Positions 43,525 through 53,080 are shown, counted from the first letter of the stretch. The stretch is 62,872 nt of DNA from Massilia niastensis DSM 21313 (GCF_000382345.1 NZ_KB908113.1:1-62872), one strand, 5' to 3'. Numbers and translations: made by a program. Notes: a model not told the origin generated them from the letters alone.

Positions 43525-44442
43525 ATGCTTTCTCTAGACAACACCTTGCGCCCCGTTGGGCCGGGGCGCGACGAGCTGGTCCCGTCGCGCTACGCGCTGC
43601 GGGTCGGCGAGATCGACGTGCTGGTGGTGAGCGATGGGGTGCTCACTATCCCGCCCGTGACGATCGCCACCAATGCCGCATCGGACGACCTGGCGACCTG
43701 GCTGGACCAGATGTTCCTGCCGCATGACGCCATCGGCTGGGCGCTGAACGTGCTTGTGGTGCGTAGCGGCGACCGCTACATACTCATTGACGCTGGACTG
43801 GGAGAAGAGTTCCCGGGCTTCCCGCGGGCCGGGCAGTTGCCGCGGCGACTGGAGGCCGCCGGCATCGACCTTGCGTCCGTGACCGACGTGGTGCTGACCC
43901 ACATGCACATGGACCATGTCGGCGGGCTGCTTGCCGACGGGGTGAAGGAACGGCTGCGTCCGGACCTGCGGATCCATGTGGCCGCCTCTGAAGTGAAGTT
44001 CTGGACGGCGCCCGATTTCTCCCGGACTTCCATGCCGTCGGCGGTCCCGGACAGGCTCCGGGCCACCGCCACGCGCTTCCTGAACGAGTACCACAAGCAT
44101 CTGCGGATGTTCGACGAGGAGCATGAGGTGGCGCCCGGGGTGCTGGTCCGTCGCACGGGCGGCCACACCCCCGGGCACAGCGTGGTCTACCTGGCGTCGG
44201 GCGGCGAGCGGCTGACCTTCGCCGGCGACACCATGTTCCAGGTCGGCTTCGAGCACCCCGACTGGCACAACGGCTTCGAACATTACCCCGACGAGGCGGC
44301 CCGTGTCCGGGTCGGCATGATGCAGGAACTGGCGGCGAACCGCGGGCTGCTGGTGGCCACGCACATGCCGTTTCCATCGGTCGGCCGGGTGGGAGTCGAC
44401 GGCAAGCAGTTTCGATGGGTACCGGCCTTCTGGGAATACTGA
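43525..44442 (+). CDS. MBL-fold metallo-hydrolase
   Basis: A 305-residue metallo-beta-lactamase-fold hydrolase. THMHMDHVGG carries the HxHxDH zinc motif, GGHTPGHSVVY the next histidine, and FAGDTMFQ the bridging aspartate. The layout (long N-terminal part, then LTHMHMDH near 131) resembles AHL-lactonase-like and dehalogenase-like members, but the substrate is unknown. TTGGAGATTTCATC precedes the ATG at 43525. It stands alone. Confidence 0.88.
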   Translation: MLSLDNTLRPVGPGRDELVPSRYALRVGEIDVLVVSDGVLTIPPVTIATNAASDDLATWLDQMFLPHDAIGWALNVLVVRSGDRYILIDAGLGEEFPGFPRAGQLPRRLEAAGIDLASVTDVVLTHMHMDHVGGLLADGVKERLRPDLRIHVAASEVKFWTAPDFSRTSMPSAVPDRLRATATRFLNEYHKHLRMFDEEHEVAPGVLVRRTGGHTPGHSVVYLASGGERLTFAGDTMFQVGFEHPDWHNGFEHYPDEAARVRVGMMQELAANRGLLVATHMPFPSVGRVGVDGKQFRWVPAFWEY

Positions 44443-44460
44443 GCGCCTGTTGGCTTGACC

Positions 44461-44506
44461 GAACCAGGGCGCGCGCTCATGCGTGAACGGGTCCACGCTC
44501 TGGTTC
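44461..44506. terminator. Inverted repeat downstream of the MBL gene
   Basis: GAACCAGGGCG and CGCTCTGGTTC pair with one mismatch around a 24-base loop. It may terminate the MBL transcript. The remaining bases up to 44664 show no clear signal. Confidence 0.4.
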
Positions 44507-44664
44507 AGGCATGTGAAGGATTGGCGCTGCAACATTTATTTCTGAGCTGTATCGCGTGGACTGAAGTTATCCTGCTCAGCTATGATGGCGCCGCCCGGCA
44601 GTATCACCGCACTTCTGCCTCATGAAAGCCGGGTGCAGCACCGTTGAAGCAAGGTTGGTAGCGC

Positions 44665-45792
44665 GTGGTAACAAAAGCATTGGAAGAGAAGCAGTTTGTC
44701 CTGATTAATGTGTTGAAGGCCGGCGCGGCGCAGCTGATCGTCCTGCATCACCTGGCGTTCTACGGCCCCATGGCCGACCATGCGCGGTCCATCATGCCGT
44801 CGCTCATCGACTGGCTCTACGAGGACGCACGCATCGCCGTGCAAGTCTTCCTCGTCATCGGCGGCTTCCTGGCGGCGAAATCGCTGGCGCCCCAGGGCCT
44901 TCCCGGAACAGGCAATCCATTCCAGGCCATCTGGCGGCGCTATATCAAGCTGGCGCCGCCGTTCATCGCCGCGATGCTGCTGGCGGTCATCGCATCCGCC
45001 TGGGCGAGTGCGTGGATGACGCACGATTCGATCTCGGCCCCGCCCACCCTGCGCCAGCTGTGGGCGCACATGCTGCTGCTGCACAGCGTACTGGGGGTCG
45101 AATCCCTGTCGGCCGGCGCCTGGTACGTGGCGATCGATTTCCAGCTGTACGCGCTCATGGTCCTGCTGGCCTGGCTGTCCGGCCGTCTTGCGGGCCAGCG
45201 GCCGCAGGCCTGGCTGATGCCTGCCCTTGTGGTGGCGGGCGTGAGCGCCTCGCTGCTGGTGTTCAACCGGGATGCCGACTGGGATGTGTGGGCGCCGTAT
45301 TTCTTCGGCAGCTATGGACTGGGCGTCCTCGCATGGTGGGCGAGCGAGCCGGGCCGCCGGCCCGGCCGCGCAGCGCTGTTGCTGGCCATGCTGCTGCTGC
45401 CGACCCTGCTTGCCCTGGCGCTGGCCTACCGCAGCCGCATCGCCGTGGCCCTGGCCGTCGCCTGCGTCCTGTTCCTGTTCGGCCGGGCCCGGCTGATGTC
45501 CGGTGGCGGCCGCGCGCTGTCGCTGATCGATAGCGCGGGAAAGATCTCTTTTTCAGTCTTCCTGGTTCACTTCCCCGTGTGCCTGGTCGTGAACGCAGCC
45601 TTCGCGCGCTTTGTCCCGGAGCAGCCGCATGCGCAGGCCCTCGGCATGCTGGCCGCGTGGGCCGCCAGCCTGGTGGCCGGGGCCGCATTCTTCCGGTGGG
45701 TGGAAGTGCCGCTGGGACGCGTGCTGGCGCCTTCCCATCGAGCCGTCCCGGGACGTCCTCCCGCATTCGAGGGCAGGGCGCTGCGGGGCTGA
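44665..45792 (+). CDS. Acyltransferase 3 (OafA/YrhL-type) membrane protein
   Basis: A 375-residue membrane protein with about ten helices. LINVLKAGAAQLIVLHHLAFYG contains the HHxxF-type segment of the family, RRYIKLAPPF follows helix 2-3, and AGAWYVAIDFQLYALM is the conserved mid-protein motif. These enzymes transfer acyl groups to exported sugars or lipids. The GTG at 44665 fits the first helix. It is convergent with the LacI-family gene, with only 5 bp between stops. Confidence 0.83.
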   Translation: MVTKALEEKQFVLINVLKAGAAQLIVLHHLAFYGPMADHARSIMPSLIDWLYEDARIAVQVFLVIGGFLAAKSLAPQGLPGTGNPFQAIWRRYIKLAPPFIAAMLLAVIASAWASAWMTHDSISAPPTLRQLWAHMLLLHSVLGVESLSAGAWYVAIDFQLYALMVLLAWLSGRLAGQRPQAWLMPALVVAGVSASLLVFNRDADWDVWAPYFFGSYGLGVLAWWASEPGRRPGRAALLLAMLLLPTLLALALAYRSRIAVALAVACVLFLFGRARLMSGGGRALSLIDSAGKISFSVFLVHFPVCLVVNAAFARFVPEQPHAQALGMLAAWAASLVAGAAFFRWVEVPLGRVLAPSHRAVPGRPPAFEGRALRG

Positions 45793-45797
45793 GGGGA

Positions 45798-46859
45798 CTA
45801 GGCGCTGCTCCTGATCATCAGCTGGAAGCCGACGTCCACGATCGGCTGCTCCACGTCGCGGCCCTCGATCCGCTCGATCAGCATATGGGCAGCCAGCTTG
45901 CCGATGCGCGTGCCGTCGATGCGCAGCGTCGTCAGCGGCGGGTCGGTATCCTTGGCAAACTCCAGGTCGCCGTAGCCCAGCACACGCAGGCGTCCGGGCA
46001 CCGCCATCCCTGTCGCCCGCGCCTCGATCAATACCCCGAGCGCCAGGCTGTCGGCGGCGCAGAACACCGCATCGATATCCGGGTCCGTCTCCAGCAGGCT
46101 GGCCAGCGCGTGGCGCCCGTCGCCGAGATGGGTGGGCGCCTTGACCGCGCGCAGCGCAATCGCGTCCTTGCCCAGCATCCCGCGCATTGCTTCGCAAAAT
46201 ACATTCGCGCGTTTCATGGCGCGCTTGTCGTCGGGGGTGATCACCGCAGGGCGGCGGGCGCCGCGCTGGTACAGGAATTCCGCCGCCTGCCTGCCCACCT
46301 GTTCGTGCGAAAAGCCGGCGAGCATGTCGATCGGGGAGGCGGTGAGGTCCCAGGTTTCGACGATCGGAATATCCGAAGCGACCAGGCGCTGGCGCACATT
46401 CTGCGAGTGAACCACCCCAGTCAGCACGATGCCGGCCGGACGCCGGCCCAGGATTTCCTCGATGAGGACCTCTTCGCTCGATTCGTCGTAGCCGACCTGG
46501 CCGACGAGCAACTGGTAGCCGCGCTGGCGCAAGGCCAGGGTGATCGCCTCGGTCGTCTCCTGGAACACCGATCCGGAGACGCTCGGCACCAGCGCGACCA
46601 CCAGGCGGCTGCGGTTCGACGCCAGCGAGCCGGCGGCAAGATTCGGGATATAGCCCGTCTCGCGCACCGCTTCCTGCACCCGCCGCAAGGTGTCGGGAGA
46701 GACCAGGTGCGGCGTATTGAGCGCCCGCGAAATGGTCACCTTGGTCACGCCCACCAGTTTTGCCAGGGACGTGATCGTGACCCGGCCTGTATTGGGCCGG
46801 GCCCGCCGGGACGCCGCGCGGGGAGTTTCTGCCGTTTCGTCACTCAAATTATTGCTCAC
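45798..46859 (-). CDS. LacI family regulator, GntR (gluconate) type
   Basis: A 353-residue repressor. The HTH TITSLAKLVGVTKVTISRALN is followed by the hinge and a periplasmic-binding-protein-like domain (LVVALVPSVSGSVFQETTEAI to LPPLTTLRI-type C-terminus). It resembles GntR/IdnR regulators of sugar-acid use. The start is uncertain: the GTG at 46859 is plausible, a TTG at 46895 and an internal TTG are alternatives, and none has a good ribosome binding site. It faces the sugar-acid operon, with two GntR-like operators in the gap. Confidence 0.9.
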   Translation of the reverse strand: MSNNLSDETAETPRAASRRARPNTGRVTITSLAKLVGVTKVTISRALNTPHLVSPDTLRRVQEAVRETGYIPNLAAGSLASNRSRLVVALVPSVSGSVFQETTEAITLALRQRGYQLLVGQVGYDESSEEVLIEEILGRRPAGIVLTGVVHSQNVRQRLVASDIPIVETWDLTASPIDMLAGFSHEQVGRQAAEFLYQRGARRPAVITPDDKRAMKRANVFCEAMRGMLGKDAIALRAVKAPTHLGDGRHALASLLETDPDIDAVFCAADSLALGVLIEARATGMAVPGRLRVLGYGDLEFAKDTDPPLTTLRIDGTRIGKLAAHMLIERIEGRDVEQPIVDVGFQLMIRSSA

Positions 46860-46916
46860 AAGAATTTTCACTTTTTTGAACCACGATTGTAGCAATTATC
46901 GCGCATTCGGCTTACT

Positions 46917-46945
46917 ATGTTACCGGTTACATTAACCGCTAACAT
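46917..46945. promoter_or_regulatory. Two adjacent GntR-type operators
   Basis: ATGTTACCGGTTACAT (46917-46932) matches the GntR palindrome ATGTTACCGGTAACAT at 15 of 16 bases. A second copy, ATTAACCGCTAACAT (46931-46945), keeps ACCGCTAACAT of the right half. They sit between the repressor and the Bug receptor gene, about 60-90 bp from each start, so they can control both. Confidence 0.8.
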
Positions 46946-47003
46946 GCGAAGACGGCCCCAAGCCGCGGTACGCCAACCTTTTTCTTGATGGTAGGAGACA
47001 ACC

Positions 47004-48014
47004 ATGACCGATCGTTCCATGAATCCCAAGCGCCGCCTGATGCTGCAGGCCGGCGCGGGTGTCGCAGGCATCGCCGCCACCGGCCTGTCCATCACCCCGG
47101 CCCTGGCGCAGGGCGCCTATCCGACCCGCCCGATCACCTTCATCTGCCCCTGGCCGGCCGGCGGCACCGCCGACGCCACCATGCGCGTGCTCACCCGCGT
47201 GGCGGCCCAGCTGCTGGGCCAGCCGATCGTCTTCGAGAACCGCGCCGGCGCCTCCGGCATGATCGGCGCGCGCGCGATCGCCATCGCGCAACCGGATGGC
47301 TACACGATCGGCCAGCTGCCGATCTCGATCACGCGTTTTTCCCAGCTCGGCACGGTGAGCTTCGATCCGCTGAAGAATTTCACGTTCATCGCACGCACTT
47401 CGGGCCAGACCTTCGGGATGGTGGTGCGCCCCGATTCGCCCTATAAGACCCTGGCCGACCTGGTCGCGGCGGCGAAGGCGAACCCCGGAAAGATCAGCTA
47501 CGCCACGGCGGGCATCGCCGGTGCGACCCACGTCGGCATGGAAGAGTTTTGCCTCGCCGCAGGGATCAAGATGAATCATATTCCTTACAAGGGCGGCTCG
47601 CCGGCCCTGATGGATACCCTGGCCGGCATGGTCGATGTCCTGGCGGACTCCAGCTCGTGGGCGCCGCATGTCGAGCAAGGCAAACTGCGCCTGCTGGCCA
47701 CCTGGGGCGCGGAACGTCCGGCGCGCTTCAAGAATTCTCCCACCCTGAAGAATGCGGGCTACGACGTGGTGGTCGATGCGCCGAACGGCATCGGCGCGCC
47801 TGCCGGCCTGCCCCCGCACATCGTCGCGAAGCTGAGCGAGGTCTTCCACAAGGCGGTGATGAGCCCGCAATTCAAGGAAGCCTGCGACAAGATCGACACC
47901 CCGCTGATGTACCTGAATGGCGAGGACTACCGCAAATACGTCCTCTCGCAATACATCCGGGACAAGCGCCTGATCGACAAGCTGAATCTCAAGGAACAAA
48001 TCAAGAACGGTTGA
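47004..48014 (+). CDS. Bug/TctC family periplasmic solute receptor
   Basis: A 336-residue periplasmic binding protein of the tripartite tricarboxylate (Bug) family. The signal carries KRRLMLQAGAGVAG and ends at ALAQG. YPTRPITFICPWPAGGTAD and ENRAGASGMIGA are family motifs. No TctA/TctB membrane genes are nearby, as is usual for orphan Bug proteins of betaproteobacteria. Its operon suggests a sugar diacid such as galactarate or glucarate as ligand. TAGGAGACAACC precedes the ATG. Confidence 0.9.
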   Translation: MTDRSMNPKRRLMLQAGAGVAGIAATGLSITPALAQGAYPTRPITFICPWPAGGTADATMRVLTRVAAQLLGQPIVFENRAGASGMIGARAIAIAQPDGYTIGQLPISITRFSQLGTVSFDPLKNFTFIARTSGQTFGMVVRPDSPYKTLADLVAAAKANPGKISYATAGIAGATHVGMEEFCLAAGIKMNHIPYKGGSPALMDTLAGMVDVLADSSSWAPHVEQGKLRLLATWGAERPARFKNSPTLKNAGYDVVVDAPNGIGAPAGLPPHIVAKLSEVFHKAVMSPQFKEACDKIDTPLMYLNGEDYRKYVLSQYIRDKRLIDKLNLKEQIKNG

Positions 48015-48062
48015 TGCAGGCGCATTCCCGCCTAGCCCAGGACCCCACATCCCCAAGGAAGC

Positions 48063-49616
48063 ATGATGCAATCAGTGACAGACAAGGATTTTTCAAGACC
48101 GCTGATCCGGTTGAACGAGGCCGACAACATCTTCATCGCGAAGGAAGTCCTGAGCCTGGGCCAGCAGATCGAGATCGGGGGCGGCATCGTCCGCATGCGC
48201 GCGCAAGTCCCCGCCGGCCATAAGGTGGCGGCGCGGCGCATCGAGCGTGGCGAACCGATTCGCAAGTACGACACCGTGATCGGACTGGCGGCCCGCACCA
48301 TCGAGGCCGGCGAGCACGTGCACTCGCACAACATCGAGTTCGTCGAGTTCGAGCGCGATCCCGGCTTTGGCCTGGATGTGAAACCGGTGAAGTATGTGCC
48401 GGAGGAAGAACGCGCGACCTTCATGGGCATCGTCCGTCCCGATGGACGGGTGGGCACCCGCAATTTCATCGGCATTTTCTCGTCCGTGAACTGTTCGGCA
48501 ACCGCCATCAGGAAGATCGCCGACTGGTTCACCGAGGAGCGCCTGGCCGACTACCCGAATGTCGACGGGGTCGTCGCCTTTGCGCAGACCAGCGGCTGCG
48601 GCATGTCGTCGCCGAGCTATCACTTCGATGTGCTGCGCCGTACGATCGCGGGCTATGTCCGTCATCCCAACCTTGCGGGCGCCCTCATCGTCGGTCTCGG
48701 CTGCGAGCGCAACCAGGTCGCCGACCTGGTCACGTCGCAGGGCCTCATCGAGGGAACCCGGATGCGCGCGATGGTCATGCAGGAAGTGGGCGGCACGCAG
48801 CAGACGATCGAGGCCGGCATTGCAGCGGTGAAGGAAATGCTGCCGGCCGCGAACGCGATTCAACGCCAGCGCGTGTCGGCCAGCCATATCAAGGTGGGCC
48901 TGGAATGCGGCGGCTCGGATGGCTTCTCGGGCATCACGGCCAATCCGGCGCTCGGGGCGGCGATGGACATCCTGGTGCGCCATGGCGGCACCGCGATCCT
49001 GTCCGAGACGCCGGAAATCCACGGCGTGGAAAACATGCTGACCCGCCGCGCCGTCACGCCGGAAGTCGGGCAGAAACTGCTCGACCGCCTCGAATGGTGG
49101 AAGGAATACACCAAAGGCCAGAATGCGCAGTTCAATGGGGTGGTCGGCCATGGCAACCAGCAGGGCGGTCTCGCCAATATCTTCGAGAAATCCCTGGGTT
49201 CCGCCATGAAGGCCGGCACCACGCCCCTGCAGGCGGTCTACGAGTATGCGGAACCGATCGACAAGAGCGGCTTCGTCTTCATGGATTCGCCCGGCTACGA
49301 TCCGGTGGCCGCAACCGGCCAGATCGCGAGCGGCGCCAACCTGATCTGCTTTACCACCGGACGCGGTTCGATGTTCGGCTCCAAGCCCGCGCCGACCATC
49401 AAGCTGGCCAGCAATTCGCCGATGTACAAGCGTCTCGAGGGTGACATGGACATCAATTGTGGCCAGGTCATCGACGGCGGCGTGACGATCGAGGAAATGG
49501 GGCAGCAAATCTTCGAGCACATCCTGCGCAGTGCATCGGGGCAGCGCACCAAGAGCGAACTGCTGGGACTGGGGGATAACGAATTCGTGCCCTGGCACCT
49601 GGGCGTCGTCAGCTGA
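48063..49616 (+). CDS. UxaA/GarD family sugar-acid dehydratase (galactarate- or altronate-type)
   Basis: A 517-residue dehydratase. An N-terminal SAF domain (about 15-90, IEIGGGIVRMRAQVPAGHKV) is joined to the iron-dependent dehydratase domain with GRVGTRNFIGIFSSVNCSAT, QTSGCGMSS and GLECGGSDGFSG. Family members remove water from galactarate, altronate or related acids to give 2-keto-3-deoxy acids. AAGGA suits the second ATG at 48066 slightly better than 48063. The aldolase two genes later fits the product of galactarate or glucarate dehydration. Confidence 0.88.
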   Translation: MMQSVTDKDFSRPLIRLNEADNIFIAKEVLSLGQQIEIGGGIVRMRAQVPAGHKVAARRIERGEPIRKYDTVIGLAARTIEAGEHVHSHNIEFVEFERDPGFGLDVKPVKYVPEEERATFMGIVRPDGRVGTRNFIGIFSSVNCSATAIRKIADWFTEERLADYPNVDGVVAFAQTSGCGMSSPSYHFDVLRRTIAGYVRHPNLAGALIVGLGCERNQVADLVTSQGLIEGTRMRAMVMQEVGGTQQTIEAGIAAVKEMLPAANAIQRQRVSASHIKVGLECGGSDGFSGITANPALGAAMDILVRHGGTAILSETPEIHGVENMLTRRAVTPEVGQKLLDRLEWWKEYTKGQNAQFNGVVGHGNQQGGLANIFEKSLGSAMKAGTTPLQAVYEYAEPIDKSGFVFMDSPGYDPVAATGQIASGANLICFTTGRGSMFGSKPAPTIKLASNSPMYKRLEGDMDINCGQVIDGGVTIEEMGQQIFEHILRSASGQRTKSELLGLGDNEFVPWHLGVVS

Positions 49617-49659
49617 TCCCGATTTTCCGATTACACCATTTTCGATTCCTACTCTCGCC

Positions 49660-51153
49660 ATGAACCTGACACTGAACCGTACCGACCTGATCCGCAGCGA
49701 GTCGCTCCTCGACGGCGCCTGGGTGGCCGCATCCGACGGCCGCCGCCTGGAAGTCATCAATCCCGCCACCGGTGACACGATCGGCCAGGTGCCGGACTGC
49801 AGCGCCGAGGATGGCCGCGCCGCCGTGGACGCGGCGCAGCGCGCGTTCGGGCTGTTCCGCCATACCGTGGCCCGCGACCGGGCCGCGCTGCTGATGCGCT
49901 GGCATGCGCTGGTGCTCGCCAATGCGGAAGACCTGGCGCGCCTGATGTCGCTCGAGCAGGGCAAGCCGCTGGCCGAGAGCCGCACCGAAGTGGCGTATGG
50001 CGCTTCGTACATCAGCTGGTTCGCCGAGGAAGCCAAGCGCGGCGGCGGCGACATCATCCCGGAGCAGCATGCGAATCATCGCTTGCTGGTCATCAAGCAA
50101 CCGGTCGGGGTGGTCGCGGCCATCACGCCCTGGAACTTCCCGATGGCCATGCTTGCACGCAAGATCGCTCCTGCGATCGCAGCGGGCTGCGCGGTCGTGT
50201 GCAAGCCGGCCGAGGACACTCCGCTGACCGCACTGGCGATGGCGGCGCTGTTGCAGGAAGCCGGTGCGCCGGCCGGCCTGGTCAATGTCCTGACCACGTC
50301 GCGCGAGCGCGCGGCGGGGCTGGCCGACACCTGGCTCGAGGACTTCCGGGTGCGCAAGATCTCCTTCACCGGGTCGACGCCGGTCGGCAAGCACCTGGCG
50401 CGGCAGAGCGCCGATACCCTGAAGCGCCTGTCGCTGGAACTCGGCGGCAATGCGCCGTTCATCGTCTTCGAGGATGCGGACCTCGACGCCGCCGTCGCCG
50501 GGCTGATGGTGGCGAAATTCCGCAATGCCGGACAAACCTGCATCTGCCCGAACCGCGTCTACGTGCACCAGGGCGTCTACGAACGATTCATCGACAAGCT
50601 GGCCGCCAGGGTCGGCAGCCTGACGATCGGCCCGGCCACCAGCGGCGCCGAGATCGGCCCCCTGATCAATGCGCGCGCCGTGGACAAGGTGGAGTCGCAC
50701 CTGCAGGATGCGCTCGGCCGCGGCGCGAAAATCGTGGTTGGCGGCGGCCGCCATCATTGCGCGGAGGCGCCGAACGGGCACTTCTTCACGCCCACCGTCG
50801 TGGCCGATGTGGATGCCTCGATGCGCATGTCCTGCGAGGAGACCTTCGGGCCGCTGGTGCCGGTCACGCCATTCAGCACGGACGAGGAAGTCATCGCCCT
50901 GGCCAACGACACGCCCTATGGACTGGCCGCCTACTTCTATTCACGCGACATCGACCGGGTCTGGCAGGTCGCGGAAGCCATCGAAGCCGGCATGGTCGCC
51001 GTGAACGATGGCGCACTCTCGACCGAGATCGCCCCGTTCGGCGGGATCAAGGAATCCGGATACGGCCGGGAAGGCTCGCGCTACGGCCTGGACGAGTACC
51101 TGAATATCAAGTACATCCGCCACGGCAATCTCGCAGCGCGCCAACCCGCTTAA
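49660..51153 (+). CDS. NAD(P)-dependent aldehyde (semialdehyde) dehydrogenase
   Basis: A 497-residue aldehyde dehydrogenase. Catalytic residues are E260 (LELGG) and C294 (NAGQTC); the cofactor segments TPWNFPMAM and FTGSTPVG are intact. It resembles succinate- and 2-oxoglutarate-semialdehyde dehydrogenases. In this operon it may oxidise a semialdehyde formed from the sugar acid, such as tartronate or oxoglutarate semialdehyde. The start at 49660 gives the usual family N-terminus; no strong ribosome binding site is seen. Confidence 0.9.
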   Translation: MNLTLNRTDLIRSESLLDGAWVAASDGRRLEVINPATGDTIGQVPDCSAEDGRAAVDAAQRAFGLFRHTVARDRAALLMRWHALVLANAEDLARLMSLEQGKPLAESRTEVAYGASYISWFAEEAKRGGGDIIPEQHANHRLLVIKQPVGVVAAITPWNFPMAMLARKIAPAIAAGCAVVCKPAEDTPLTALAMAALLQEAGAPAGLVNVLTTSRERAAGLADTWLEDFRVRKISFTGSTPVGKHLARQSADTLKRLSLELGGNAPFIVFEDADLDAAVAGLMVAKFRNAGQTCICPNRVYVHQGVYERFIDKLAARVGSLTIGPATSGAEIGPLINARAVDKVESHLQDALGRGAKIVVGGGRHHCAEAPNGHFFTPTVVADVDASMRMSCEETFGPLVPVTPFSTDEEVIALANDTPYGLAAYFYSRDIDRVWQVAEAIEAGMVAVNDGALSTEIAPFGGIKESGYGREGSRYGLDEYLNIKYIRHGNLAARQPA

Positions 51154-51176
51154 ACCCACACTCACGGACACCGACG

Positions 51177-51974
51177 ATGTACGACAACACATTCAAGCAG
51201 GCGCTGGCCGGCAAGCAGCAACAGATCGGCCTGTGGCTCTCCCTCGCCAACTCCTATACCGCCGAAATCTGCGCGACCGCCGGCTTCGACTGGCTGCTGC
51301 TCGACGGCGAACATTCTCCCAACGACGTGCGCGGCGTGCTGGAACAACTGCAGGCAGTGGCGCCTTACCGCTCCCATCCCATCGTGCGGCCGGTCTCCGG
51401 CGATCCGGCGCTGATCAAGCAGCTGCTGGACGTGGGCGCCCAGACCCTGCTGGTGCCCATGGTGGACACCGCCGAGCAGGCCCGGCGCCTGGTGTCGGCC
51501 ATGCTGTACCCTCCCCAAGGCATCCGCGGCGTCGGCAGCGCCGCGGCGCGCGTGTCGCGCTGGGGCCTGCGCACCGATTACCTCGACCGCGCCAACGACG
51601 AGGTCTGCCTGCTGGTGCAGGCGGAAACGCGGCTGGCGCTGGATAACCTGGAGGAAATCTGCTCGGTGGATGGCGTCGACGGCGTGTTCATCGGCCCGGC
51701 GGACCTGTCGGCCTCGCTCGGCCATCGCGGCAAGCCGGGGCATCCCGAGGTGCAGGCTGCCATCGAGGATGCGATCCGGCGCATTACCGCCAGCGGTAAA
51801 GCGGCTGGGACCCTGGTGTCGGACATCGCGCTGGCGCGACGCTACCTGGAACTTGGCTGCAGCTTCGTGGCGGTGGGGCTCGACGTACGCATCCTGGCGT
51901 CGGGAGCGCAGGCCTTGCGCGCCGAATTTGGCGGCAAGCCGGCTGCGCCACCGGCAAAAGGCGGGGTTTACTAG
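51177..51974 (+). CDS. HpcH/HpaI aldolase, 2-dehydro-3-deoxyglucarate-type
   Basis: A 265-residue class II aldolase: WLSLANSYTAEICATAGFDWLLLDGEHSPND and PMVDTAEQARRLVSAMLYPPQG match HpaI/GarL, and VFIGPADLSASLG contains the metal/phosphate-like loop. It would cleave a 2-keto-3-deoxy sugar diacid to pyruvate and tartronate semialdehyde or a similar aldehyde. It completes the dehydratase-aldolase route with the dehydrogenase upstream. The ATG at 51177 is 23 bp after the previous stop. Confidence 0.9.
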   Translation: MYDNTFKQALAGKQQQIGLWLSLANSYTAEICATAGFDWLLLDGEHSPNDVRGVLEQLQAVAPYRSHPIVRPVSGDPALIKQLLDVGAQTLLVPMVDTAEQARRLVSAMLYPPQGIRGVGSAAARVSRWGLRTDYLDRANDEVCLLVQAETRLALDNLEEICSVDGVDGVFIGPADLSASLGHRGKPGHPEVQAAIEDAIRRITASGKAAGTLVSDIALARRYLELGCSFVAVGLDVRILASGAQALRAEFGGKPAAPPAKGGVY

Positions 51975-52088
51975 AAGATCTGCGAACTGCGATGCGCTCC
52001 GTGAGGGAAAGTAGGGATAACATAAGGACATGCATATCGGTCCGCAGTGATGTTCTTTCTCTGCGCAAACCTGACAACGGAGACAATC

Positions 52089-52289
52089 ATGAAACGTCGA
52101 CACGCGCCACTGAACCTGGGCATGCGCTTCCACGGCCCCTTGCGCTTCGGCAGGCGCTGGCGGGGCCATGAACGGGTGCTGCGCATCGGCCAGATGATCC
52201 TGTTCATCTGCCTTGCCGTGGCCGTCTCGAGGCTGGTCGCCGATGCGATCACCCTGGGCGCCGGCGCGCTTGGCAGGATGCTGTCCTAG
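52089..52289 (+). CDS. Small membrane protein, 66 residues
   Basis: ACGGAGACAATC precedes the ATG at 52089. The product is basic at its N-terminus (MKRRHAPLNLGMRFHGPLRF) and has one hydrophobic helix (ILFICLAVAVSRLVADAITLG). No family is recognised. It is not obviously part of the sugar-acid operon, being 114 bp downstream of it. Confidence 0.65.
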   Translation: MKRRHAPLNLGMRFHGPLRFGRRWRGHERVLRIGQMILFICLAVAVSRLVADAITLGAGALGRMLS

Positions 52290-52315
52290 CCGGCGCGCTT
52301 GTCCCGCAGTCGCCG

Positions 52316-53080
52316 TCAGAGGGGTCTCACCCAGATATTCCGGAAGCTGACGGCATCGCCGTGATCCTGCAGCTTGATCGGCGCGGGGCCATGCCTGCGA
52401 TAAGACGGCTTGCCGGCATACACCGACTCGCCCCGGAGGGCGACATGGTTCTGCACCAGGACCCCGTTGTGCAGTGCGGTCACGTACGCGGGCGAGACCA
52501 GTGCGCCATCGGCGGAAAACCGCGGTGCGGTCCAGATGACATCGTAGGTCTGCCATTCGCCGGCCGCGGCACAGGCGTTCACCAGCGGGATGTGCTGCTT
52601 GTAGATGCTGGCCGCCTGCCCGTTCGCATAGGTCTTGTTGCCGGCGCAGTCGAGGATCTGGAGCTCGTAACCGCTGTCGACGCCGGTCGAGGCCAGGAAC
52701 AGGCCGCTGTTGCCCCTGGCCTGGCCGCTGCCCGAGAGCGAGGCCGGCACGCGCCATTCCAGGTGGAGCTGGTAGTCCGTGAACAGGCGCCTGGTCTGGA
52801 TGTCGCCGCTCCGTGGGCGCACGCTAAACACGCCGCCCGCGACGACCCAATCGGCCGGGTTGGCGGGCGAAGCAGCCGGGCCCCATTCACGAAGATCCTT
52901 GCCATCGAACAGCACGATCGCGTCCGACGGCGCGCCGGCCGAGGCGCCGGGGACGACGCCCCTGGGCTCCGCCGCCCATACTTCCGTCTCTGTCGGATCC
53001 AGCCGGCGCCCGTCCTGGGCCGCGCAGGGGAGCATCACCGACAATCCGACTATCGCCGCACTGATCTTTGCAGTCATCAT
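52316..53080 (-). CDS. DUF1080 (3-keto-disaccharide hydrolase-like) protein
   Basis: A 254-residue exported protein. After a signal peptide (ISAAIVGLSVMLPCAAQ) comes the concanavalin-like DUF1080 domain: IVLFDGKDLREWGP, DYQLHLEWRVP, GNSGLFLAS, YELQILDCAGN and PIKLQDHGDAVSFRNIWVRPL. The family binds or hydrolyses sugar derivatives outside the cytoplasm. The ATG at 53080 or 53089 could be used; neither has a clear ribosome binding site. Confidence 0.85.
   Translation of the reverse strand: MMTAKISAAIVGLSVMLPCAAQDGRRLDPTETEVWAAEPRGVVPGASAGAPSDAIVLFDGKDLREWGPAASPANPADWVVAGGVFSVRPRSGDIQTRRLFTDYQLHLEWRVPASLSGSGQARGNSGLFLASTGVDSGYELQILDCAGNKTYANGQAASIYKQHIPLVNACAAAGEWQTYDVIWTAPRFSADGALVSPAYVTALHNGVLVQNHVALRGESVYAGKPSYRRHGPAPIKLQDHGDAVSFRNIWVRPL

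Noticed and set aside
48063..51974. A complete glucarate pathway with KdgD dehydratase
   Set aside because: The aldolase is of HpcH/HpaI type, not the KdgD (DapA-like) type, so the 2-oxoglutarate semialdehyde route is not shown by these genes alone.
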